DNA of 5,505 nucleotides, taken from Acidimicrobiia bacterium. GTDB taxonomy: Bacteria; Actinomycetota; Acidimicrobiia; Acidimicrobiales; Ilumatobacteraceae. Of this stretch, positions 1-5,505 are shown piece by piece. The notes under the pieces are model-generated. The model was not told the DNA's origin. It worked only from the letters and a program-made list of their open reading frames with translations, and did no database searches. The position numbers and the translations under genes are program-made. Where the stretch lies: positions 1-5,505 of the forward strand of contig JAUHYJ010000289.1 of assembly GCA_030425785.1 (NCBI GenBank). Reading direction: 5' to 3'. The stretch's first letter is position 1. Every line of letters begins with the position of its first letter.

Positions 1-1
1 G

Positions 2-949
2 GTGAAGTTCTTCGGCAACCACGACGCGGGCCGTGGCGGCCGGGCGATCGTCACGGCGAACCCGGGTGCCGACGACGAGCAGCTGTTGGCGCGTGCGGTG
101 CTCGCGAACGACCTGCTGTTCCTGACCCGTGGCATCCCGACCGTGTACTACGGCGACGAGCAGGGCTTCACGGGTACCGGCGGCGACCAGCTCGCCCGCC
201 AGGACATGTTCGCCTCGGTGACGCCGGAGTACGCCGACGACGCCGCCATCGGCACCGACGCCACGCCGGCCGACGACAACTTCGACCCGAACCACCCGCT
301 GTACCGGCGGATCGCACTGCTCAACGAGTTGCGCGCCGATCACCCGACGCTCGTGACCGGGGCCCAGTACGTCCACGAGCTCGACGGGGCGCTGTTCGGG
401 TTCTCGCGGATCGATCGGGACGCACGGGTCGAGTACGTCGTGGTCGCGAACTCCGACCCGACGCAGTCCGTCACCGCGCGCGTGCCCGTCCTGTCCGCCG
501 ACACGGCGTTCACGATGCTGCTCGGGCCCGACGGCGACACCGGGCCGCTCGCGTCCGACGAGACCGGCGACCTCGTGGTCGACGTGCCGCCGCTCGGGAC
601 CGTCGTGTTGATGGCCGACGCACCGTTGGCGTTCGCCGACGATGCGCCGACGGTGACGATCGTCCGTCCCGACGACGCCGCGGTCGTGGGGACACCTCGC
701 TATCGCATCGAGGCCGAGCTCGACGATCGGCGGTATGCCGAGGTCACGTTCGCGGCCCGCACCCTCGGCAGCGGCGACGGTGCCGAACCGGCGGTGCTCG
801 GGGTCGACGACGCACCCCCGTACCGTCTCTACTGGTCGAATGCCGATCTCGCCGAGGGCACCTCGGTCGAGATCGTCGCGACCGTCGACGACGGCTCGGG
901 CCGGCTGCGTTCCGACGTCGTCACCGTCACGCTGGGGGACCGATCATGA
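2..949 (+). CDS. GH13 alpha-amylase family enzyme with C-terminal Ig-like domain (3' part only)
   Basis: The reading frame is open at the window edge, so the GTG at position 2 is an internal Val and the true start lies upstream. The visible 315 residues begin at GH13 conserved region IV (FGNHD, transition-state-stabilising Asp at local residue 8, nt 23-25). The last barrel strands follow, with the GIPTVYYGDEQGF block at residues 44-56 that is typical of alpha-amylases. A beta-sandwich C-domain covers about 118-205. A second beta-rich module at about 216-311 (PTVTIVRPDDAAVVG ... PPYRLYW ... VEIVATVDDGSG) looks like a bacterial Ig-like domain. The catalytic nucleophile and general acid are outside the window. 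The family hydrolyses or rearranges alpha-glucosidic bonds. The appended Ig-like module suggests a large exported enzyme, but the signal peptide cannot be seen, so secretion is inference. It overlaps the next gene by 4 nt. Family confidence is high; exact substrate is unknown. Confidence 0.88.
   Translation: MKFFGNHDAGRGGRAIVTANPGADDEQLLARAVLANDLLFLTRGIPTVYYGDEQGFTGTGGDQLARQDMFASVTPEYADDAAIGTDATPADDNFDPNHPLYRRIALLNELRADHPTLVTGAQYVHELDGALFGFSRIDRDARVEYVVVANSDPTQSVTARVPVLSADTAFTMLLGPDGDTGPLASDETGDLVVDVPPLGTVVLMADAPLAFADDAPTVTIVRPDDAAVVGTPRYRIEAELDDRRYAEVTFAARTLGSGDGAEPAVLGVDDAPPYRLYWSNADLAEGTSVEIVATVDDGSGRLRSDVVTVTLGDRS
934..939 (+). promoter_or_regulatory. Ribosome binding site for the GH13 alpha-glucosidase gene
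   Basis: A GGGGGA run lies inside the last codons of the upstream gene, 6 nt before the ATG at 946. It is a reasonable Shine-Dalgarno match and supports that ATG, which overlaps the upstream TGA as ATGA. The third gene (ATG at 2613) has no comparable site, which suggests it depends more on translational coupling. Confidence 0.55.
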
Positions 950-2613
950 GCACGACACCGAACGCCCGCGGCACGCAGAGCGACGACCCCGACGCCGCAC
1001 CCTGGTGGCGTCGCGCCGTCGTGTACCAGGTGTACCTCCGGTCGTTCGCCGACGCGAACGGCGACGGCACGGGCGACATCGCCGGGCTCCGGTCGCGACT
1101 GCCCTACCTCGCCGATCTCGGCGTCGACGCGATCTGGCTCAATCCCTGGTACGCGTCACCGCTGCGCGACGGTGGCTACGACGTCGCCGACTTCCGCGAG
1201 ATCGACCCGCGCTTCGGCTCCACGGCCGAGGCGGTCGAGCTGATCGCCGAGTGCCACGACCACGGCATCCGGGTGATCGTCGACATCGTGCCGAACCACA
1301 CCTCGTCGGAGCACGAGTGGTTCCACGCCGCCGTTATCGCCGGGCCGGGTAGCGCGGAGCGGTCGCGCTATCACTTCCTGCCGGGGCGCGGTCCGGGCGG
1401 CAGCGAGCCCCCGACGGACTGGCCGTCGGTGTTCGGCGGGCCTGCATGGACCCGCCTCAACGACCACCCGGACGACGGCGAGTGGTACCTGCACCTGTTC
1501 GACCCGAGCCAACCCGACCTCAACTGGGACCACCCGGGGGTGCACGCCGAGTTCCACGACATCCTGCGGTTCTGGCTCGACCGCGGCGTCGACGGCTTCC
1601 GGGTCGACGTCGCCCACGGGCTGGTGAAGCACCCGACCTACGCCGACCTCGACGATCGTCCTCCGCACGTCCAGGCGGCGACCGTTCACGACCACCCCTT
1701 CTGGGACCGTGACGGTCTGCACGACATCTACCGGTCGTGGCGCAGCGTGCTCGACGAGTACGACGACCGGATGATGGTCGCCGAGGCGACGATCCACGCA
1801 TCGCGCTATCCGCTGTACCTGCGGCCCGACGAGTTCCACCAGGCGTTCGACTTCGACCTGCTCCGTGCCGAGTGGAGCGCCAAGGACGTCGGCGAGATCG
1901 TGCACCGAGCCGTCGCCACCGCGGCGAGCGTCGGATCGAACCCGACCTGGGTGCTCTCGAACCACGACGTGATGCGCCACGCGACACGGTTCGGGCTGCC
2001 ACACGGCGTCGACCTGGCGACCTGGTCGGTCACCGGGCCCCACGATCTCCTCGACGCCGGCCTCGGTCGCCGACGGGCCAGGGCAGCTGCGCTCGTGGCG
2101 CTGGCGCTGCCGGGCAGCACCTACCTCTACCAGGGCGACGAGCTGGCGCTGCCCGAGGTCTGGGACCTGCCGCCCGAGGTGCTCGACGACCCCGTCTGGA
2201 CGCGCTCTGGTCACACGGAGAAGGGCCGGGACGGTTGTCGCGTCCCGATGCCGTGGTCGGCCGACGGGCCGTCGCTCGGTTTCGGCGACGGCCCGCCATG
2301 GCTCCCGCAGCCGGCGTCGTTCGCCGAGCTGTCGGTCGAGTCGCAGACCGCGGACCCCGACTCGACGCTCGAGCTGTACCGGCGGGCGATCGCGCTGCGT
2401 CGGGAACTCCTGGTCGACGACGAGCAGGTCGCCGAGCTCGATCTCGGTGCGGACGTGTTGGCGTTCGAGCGCGGTGCCGGCCTGCGCTCGGTCACCAACA
2501 TGGGCGCGTCCCCGATCGCCATGCCGACCGGCGAGCTGCTGCTGTCGTCGGACCCTGCGCTCGCGGCGACCGCTGTCGAGCTGCCCCCCGACGTCACCGT
2601 GTGGGTGCGCTGA
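946..2613 (+). CDS. GH13 alpha-glucosidase (oligo-1,4/1,6-glucosidase type)
   Basis: This is a complete 555-residue protein, the usual length for GH13 exo-alpha-glucosidases. It opens with WWRRAVVYQVYLRSF and a Ca-binding-like loop DANGDGTGD at residues 36-44. The four conserved GH13 regions are present. Region I is DIVPNH (Asp113-His118). Region II is GFRVDVAHG with nucleophile Asp221. Region III is MMVAEATIH with acid/base Glu280. Region IV is LSNHDVMRH with Asp341. YQGDELALPEVWDLP follows, then a short C-terminal beta domain. The DVAHG and NHDVMRHATRFG forms resemble actinobacterial alpha-glucosidases, perhaps subfamily GH13_30 (from memory). There is no signal peptide or membrane segment, so it should act in the cytoplasm, releasing glucose from the non-reducing end of imported oligosaccharides. 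The start is set by the ATGA overlap and the upstream GGGGGA. Val222 directly follows the nucleophile, which in yeast enzymes favours alpha-1,6 bonds, so the linkage preference is open. A sucrose- or trehalose-active relative remains possible. Confidence 0.93.
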   Translation: MSTTPNARGTQSDDPDAAPWWRRAVVYQVYLRSFADANGDGTGDIAGLRSRLPYLADLGVDAIWLNPWYASPLRDGGYDVADFREIDPRFGSTAEAVELIAECHDHGIRVIVDIVPNHTSSEHEWFHAAVIAGPGSAERSRYHFLPGRGPGGSEPPTDWPSVFGGPAWTRLNDHPDDGEWYLHLFDPSQPDLNWDHPGVHAEFHDILRFWLDRGVDGFRVDVAHGLVKHPTYADLDDRPPHVQAATVHDHPFWDRDGLHDIYRSWRSVLDEYDDRMMVAEATIHASRYPLYLRPDEFHQAFDFDLLRAEWSAKDVGEIVHRAVATAASVGSNPTWVLSNHDVMRHATRFGLPHGVDLATWSVTGPHDLLDAGLGRRRARAAALVALALPGSTYLYQGDELALPEVWDLPPEVLDDPVWTRSGHTEKGRDGCRVPMPWSADGPSLGFGDGPPWLPQPASFAELSVESQTADPDSTLELYRRAIALRRELLVDDEQVAELDLGADVLAFERGAGLRSVTNMGASPIAMPTGELLLSSDPALAATAVELPPDVTVWVR

Positions 2614-5009
2614 TGGCGTCGCAGCCCGACACGCGCTCGTGGGCACGACTGTCCGGCGATCCGGTCGCCGTCGACGACAACGTGATCAGGGGGGAGCAGT
2701 ATCGGATCACGGTGCTCACCCAGCGACTGCTGCGGCTCGAGTGGTCGGCGACCGGACGGTTCGAGGACCGCCCGACCCAGGTCGTGCTCGACCGTGCGTT
2801 CCCGGCCAGCGAGTTCAGCTGCCGCGACGTCGACGGCCGGATCGAGATCGACACGCCGTACCTCCAACTGCGCTACGACCGCGGGCCGTTCCGGCCCGCC
2901 GGCCTCAGCGTGCGCGTCGTCGGAGTGCGGGATCACGATGCGGTCTGGCGCCCCGGCGCGTCGATTCCGGTCGGTGACGGCTACGGCTGCAACCTGGGTG
3001 GTACGGCGCGCACCCTCGACCGCGTCGACGGTCCGATCGACCTCGAGCCGGGACTCGTCTCGCTGCCGGGCTGGGCGGTCGTCGACGACTCGGCCAGCCT
3101 CGCCATGACCGACGACGGATGGGTCGCGCCCCGCATCGGGGGCGACGACGACGTCGACCTCTACCTGTTCGCCTACGCCGACGACGCCGAGGCGTGCCTG
3201 CACGACTACTACCGGCTCACCGGCCCGCAGCCGCTGCTGCCACGGTGGGTGTTCGGCAACTGGTGGAGCCGGTACCACCGCTACACCGAGACCGAGTACC
3301 GCGAATTGATCGAGCGCTTCGGGCGCGAGCGACTGCCGTTCAGCGTTGCCGTGCTCGACATGGACTGGCACGTCACGGACGTCCCCGACGGCGACGGGTG
3401 GACGGGCTACTCGTGGAACCGCGAGCTGATCCCCGACCCGCCCGGTCTCCTTGCCTGGCTCCACGACCTCGACCTGCGCGTCTCGCTGAACGTGCACCCG
3501 TCCGATGGGGTGCGCTCCCACGAGGATCGCTACGCGCAGATGGCCGAGGCGCTCGGGGTCCCCGCCGACGGGCGCCCGATCGACTTCGACATCGCGTCGC
3601 CCGAGTTCACCGCCGCGTACCTCGACGTGCTCCACCACCCGCTCGAAGCAGAGGGGGTCGACCTGTGGTGGCTCGACTGGCAGCAGGGGCCGTGGAGCCG
3701 CATGCCGGGGCTCGACCCGCTGTGGATGCTCAACCACGTGCACTTCCACGATCGCGCCCGCGACGGGCGCCGGCCGCTGACGTTCTCGCGGTACGCCGGC
3801 GTCGGGTCGCACCGCTACCCGATCGGCTTCTCGGGCGACACGATCGTCTCGTGGGCGTCGCTCGACTTCCAACCGTTCTTCACCGCCGCCGCGAGCAACA
3901 TCGGGTACGGCTGGTGGAGCCACGACATCGGCGGGCACATGTTCGGCGCCAAGGACGACGAGCTCGCGACGCGATGGGTGCAGCTCGGCGTCTTCTCGCC
4001 GATCCTGCGGTTGCACTCGACGAACGACCCGTTCAACAGCAAGGAGCCGTGGCGGTTCGGCACCGAGTTCGACGCGGTGATGGGCGACTGGTTGCGGTTC
4101 CGGCATCGTCTCGTCCCGTACCTGTACACGATGAACGAGCGTGCCCACCGCGGGGTGCCGCTCGTGCGTCCGCTGCACCACACCCACCGTCGCCCCGAGA
4201 CGCTCGGACGCCGGAACGCGGCATGGTTCGGCGAGCTCATCGCAGCGCCGATCACCTCGCCGCGCGACCCGGCGACCCTCCTCGGCGCGTCGAGCGCATG
4301 GCTGCCGCCCGGCACGTGGGTCGACCTGTTCACGGGCGTGGTCTACGACGGCGAACGGACGGTCGCGTTCCATCGCCCGATCGACGGGGTGCCCGTCGTG
4401 GCGCCGGCCGGAGCGGTGGTGCCGCTGGCCGGCAACGGGGACGCCGGCGGTCACCCGGGCGTCGGGAACCCCGAGCACATCGAGCTGTTGATCGCCGCGG
4501 GCGCCGACGGAACCTTCGTGCTCTACGAGGACGACGACGGGGCCGAGCCGTCGGCGGTGCGGACGCCGATCACGGTCGACTGGGGCCGCGGCACCGTCAC
4601 GATCGGGCCGGCCGACGAGGCCGGCGGCGACGTCGTGCCGGCGCAGCGCAGCTACACGGTCACGTGGGTCGGCATCGCCCCGGCGACCGCCCACCACCCG
4701 TGCCGGTACGACGAGGCGACGGCTCGGCTGTCGATCGACGTCGGCGCGATCGACGACGACGCCGCCACGGTCGTGGCGCTCGAGGCGCCGCCCCGGCTCG
4801 CCGACAACCGGGTCGCCGAGCGTGTGCGCGAGCTGGTCGATCGGGCCCAGATCCCGTACGCGACCAAGCGTGACATCGACGCGATCACGTCGTCGGGTCG
4901 TTCGGCAGGCCGGCAACTGGCCGAGCTCGTCGGGCTCGGTCTCGACGCACCGCTGCTCGCAGCGGTCAGCGAGCTCGTCGGTGCAGCGCCCGATCACCGG
5001 GCCGACTGA
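2613..5009 (+). CDS. GH31 alpha-glucosidase-like glycoside hydrolase with DUF5110-type C-terminus
   Basis: This is a complete 798-residue protein. The ATG shares one base with the preceding TGA; the frame is open further upstream, but that part only shadows the GH13 gene. The N-terminal beta-sandwich covers about 1-205. The barrel starts at LPRWVFGNWWSRYHRY (Trp217), followed by VLDMDWH (Asp249-His253). The predicted nucleophile is Asp355 in WWLDWQQG and the predicted acid/base is Asp409 in GFSGDTIVSW, with Arg393 in FSRYAG. GWWSHDIGGH (Asp438) and SPILRLHST (His468) are classic GH31 blocks. Two beta domains follow, including FVLYEDDDG near 635-643, typical of DUF5110. The last ~70 residues (725-798) look helical. 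There is no signal peptide, so a cytoplasmic role is likely. GH31 enzymes are retaining alpha-glucosidases, alpha-xylosidases, sulfoquinovosidases or transglucosidases. The operon with two GH13 genes favours alpha-glucoside substrates, but specificity cannot be read from sequence. The nucleophile motif differs from the common W-x-D-M-N-E form. Confidence 0.92.
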   Translation: MASQPDTRSWARLSGDPVAVDDNVIRGEQYRITVLTQRLLRLEWSATGRFEDRPTQVVLDRAFPASEFSCRDVDGRIEIDTPYLQLRYDRGPFRPAGLSVRVVGVRDHDAVWRPGASIPVGDGYGCNLGGTARTLDRVDGPIDLEPGLVSLPGWAVVDDSASLAMTDDGWVAPRIGGDDDVDLYLFAYADDAEACLHDYYRLTGPQPLLPRWVFGNWWSRYHRYTETEYRELIERFGRERLPFSVAVLDMDWHVTDVPDGDGWTGYSWNRELIPDPPGLLAWLHDLDLRVSLNVHPSDGVRSHEDRYAQMAEALGVPADGRPIDFDIASPEFTAAYLDVLHHPLEAEGVDLWWLDWQQGPWSRMPGLDPLWMLNHVHFHDRARDGRRPLTFSRYAGVGSHRYPIGFSGDTIVSWASLDFQPFFTAAASNIGYGWWSHDIGGHMFGAKDDELATRWVQLGVFSPILRLHSTNDPFNSKEPWRFGTEFDAVMGDWLRFRHRLVPYLYTMNERAHRGVPLVRPLHHTHRRPETLGRRNAAWFGELIAAPITSPRDPATLLGASSAWLPPGTWVDLFTGVVYDGERTVAFHRPIDGVPVVAPAGAVVPLAGNGDAGGHPGVGNPEHIELLIAAGADGTFVLYEDDDGAEPSAVRTPITVDWGRGTVTIGPADEAGGDVVPAQRSYTVTWVGIAPATAHHPCRYDEATARLSIDVGAIDDDAATVVALEAPPRLADNRVAERVRELVDRAQIPYATKRDIDAITSSGRSAGRQLAELVGLGLDAPLLAAVSELVGAAPDHRAD

Positions 5010-5017
5010 CACCGGCG

Positions 5018-5266
5018 TCAAGCCCACCAGATCGGGTGGCGCACGGCCAGCCCGCTGGCGACGACCAGGACCAGGCACTCGGCGACCTGCTCGACCGCGC
5101 CGAGCACGTCGCCGGCGAGCCCGCCGATCTTGCGGACGGCGAGGGTGACGGTCGCCGCGACGCCGATCGCGGCGGCGCCGACGAAGGGCAGCACCCACCA
5201 CCCGGACACCAGCGCGACGGCTGCCACCCCGGTGGCGAGCCCGACGAGGGTCGGGGCCGGGCGGAG
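5018..5266 (-). CDS. cobS: CobS, adenosylcobinamide-GDP ribazoletransferase (C-terminal fragment)
   Basis: The last ~82 residues of a minus-strand gene are visible, ending at a TGA (complement of 5018-5020). They contain hydrophobic membrane segments (TLVGLATGVAAVALV and VLPFVGAAAIGVAATVTLAV), then RKIGGLAGDVLGAVEQVAE and a last hydrophobic stretch. The GGLxGDxLGAxxExxE pattern is characteristic of the C-terminus of CobS, the integral membrane enzyme that joins adenosylcobinamide-GDP to alpha-ribazole late in cobalamin synthesis. The usual length is about 250 residues, so roughly two thirds is missing. The frame is not closed by a start near here. CobS-like sequence is convincing only up to about ALRPAPT (5249-5269). 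Beyond this the frame reads as unrelated Pro/Ser-rich residues and meets a TGA at 5375-5377. It converges on the GH31 gene with 8 nt between stops. The break coincides with the proposed junction at 5258-5285, so the upstream boundary given is approximate. Confidence 0.75.
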   Translation of the reverse strand, partial: LRPAPTLVGLATGVAAVALVSGWWVLPFVGAAAIGVAATVTLAVRKIGGLAGDVLGAVEQVAECLVLVVASGLAVRHPIWWA

Positions 5267-5285
5267 CGCCGAGGCCGCCGAAGTT
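5258..5285. other. Probable chimeric junction between two unrelated minus-strand genes
   Basis: To the left, the minus strand reads as a CobS C-terminus. To the right, in a frame shifted by one base, it reads as a lysine-rich protein tail ending in PGMPNFGG. The CobS frame is closed by a TGA at 5375-5377, so CobS cannot continue to the right. The right-hand frame has no stop on entering cobS and runs on as meaningless Arg-rich shadow. Both readings are plausible over about 5258-5275, so the exact point is uncertain and a short GC-rich shared stretch may have allowed the join. A misassembly near a contig end is the simplest explanation; a genuine deletion or recombination is the alternative. 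Confidence 0.6.
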
Positions 5286-5504
5286 GGGCATCCCGGGGAT
5301 GGCCGAACCCGCGGCGCCGAGGGGGCTGGCGTCCGACTCGCCGCCGTCGTCCTCGTCGGCGTCCTTCTGCTTGATCACGTCGTCCCGGCTGAGGTGGATC
5401 TTCTTGAAGACGTCGTTCGAGATCACGTAGTACCAGTCGCCGAAGCGGTCGTTCAGGGCCTGGACCTTGTCCTTGCCGGCCTTGATCTTGTCGGCGTACT
5501 CGTC
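5262..5504 (-). CDS. DUF4340-like protein, near-C-terminal fragment (both ends missing)
   Basis: The minus-strand frame is open from the window edge (first full codon at 5504) and gives about 80 residues. A charged, helix-like start contains ADKIKAGKDKVQALNDRFGD. WYYVISNDVFKKIHLSRDDVIKQK follows in two continuous parts (WYYVISNDVFKK, then IHLSRDDVIKQK). Next comes an acidic linker (DADEDDGGES), then a small-residue tail with IPGMPNFGG. From memory, the xRFxDWYYVISxDVxKKIHLxR pattern resembles C-termini of DUF4340-containing proteins in planctomycetes, which have no firm biochemical role. Lysine is frequent (8 in the first ~53 residues), against 3 per 555 and 3 per 798 in the neighbouring enzymes. 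This points to a different source genome. No stop occurs at the expected end; the frame runs into cobS sequence at the proposed junction. The protein start is outside the window. Family assignment is tentative. Confidence 0.5.
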
Positions 5505-5505
5505 G

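Noticed and set aside
1737..2612. In-frame upstream extension of the GH31 gene
   Set aside because: The extra residues are an Arg/Ala/Pro-rich out-of-frame reading of the GH13 gene. The GH31 domain fits a start at the ATG at 2613.
1156..2646. Minus-strand open frame of 496 codons antisense to the GH13 gene
   Set aside because: Shadow of the GH13 gene: Arg/Val/Glu repetitive composition and no motif. All four GH13 regions are on the plus strand.
2688..2714. Possible alternative GH31 start: AGGGGGGAG followed by GTG at 2712
   Set aside because: The spacing is about 15 nt, too long for a normal ribosome site, and starting there would remove the first strands of the N-terminal beta-sandwich.
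3119..4873. Plus-strand open frame of 584 codons in another frame of the GH31 gene
   Set aside because: Extremely Arg/Ala-rich with no domain; a GC-rich frame shadow.
5024..5039. Inverted repeat CCACC-6 nt-GGTGG near the convergent gene ends
   Set aside because: The stem is only 5 bp, has no T-run on either side and lies inside the cobS coding end. Not convincing as a terminator.
2211..5426. Minus-strand open frame of 1071 codons
   Set aside because: It is antisense to the GH31 gene and the cobS fragment, is Arg/Asp/Val-rich low-complexity shadow typical of high-GC DNA, and has no recognisable domain. Only its extreme N-terminal part (the right side of the junction) reads as real protein.

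Overview
The window is high-GC, gene-dense bacterial DNA. Its proteins are rich in Asp, Arg and Ala and almost free of lysine: 3 Lys in the 555-residue GH13 enzyme and 3 in the 798-residue GH31 enzyme. Together with Actinobacteria-like alpha-glucosidase motifs and a cobS neighbour, this suggests a high-GC actinobacterium, perhaps a marine Acidimicrobiia/Ilumatobacter-like lineage. The taxonomic guess is inference from composition and motif style, not from a search.

Region 1-5009 (+) is one tight run of three glycoside-hydrolase genes. (1) The 3' part of a large GH13 alpha-amylase-like gene carries the end of the catalytic barrel, a beta-sandwich domain and a C-terminal Ig-like domain. (2) A complete GH13 alpha-glucosidase gene overlaps it by 4 nt (ATGA). 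(3) A complete GH31 alpha-glucosidase-like gene overlaps that one by 1 nt (TGATG). There is no room for internal promoters between them, so they are probably co-transcribed and translationally coupled. The likely division of labour is that the first enzyme cuts alpha-glucans, probably outside the cell, and the other two, which have no signal peptide, finish imported malto- or isomalto-oligosaccharides in the cytoplasm.

Region 5010-5505 runs on the minus strand, convergent with the operon after only 8 nt. It starts with the last ~80 codons of a CobS (cobalamin 5'-phosphate synthase) gene. At about 5258-5285 the CobS-like reading stops. It is replaced, in another frame, by a lysine-rich C-terminal tail ending in a Gly/Pro/Asn-rich stretch, which resembles the C-termini of planctomycete DUF4340 proteins. 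Neither gene has its proper end at this point: CobS lacks its N-terminal two thirds, and the DUF4340-like frame has no stop. The simplest reading is a chimeric join near a contig end (metagenome misassembly), although a real recombination cannot be excluded.

I found no RNA genes, CRISPR, mobile element or convincing terminator. I see no undescribed multi-gene system; the operon is ordinary sugar catabolism. The points worth a second look are the junction, the atypical GH31 nucleophile motif and the linkage specificity of the two oligosaccharide enzymes.
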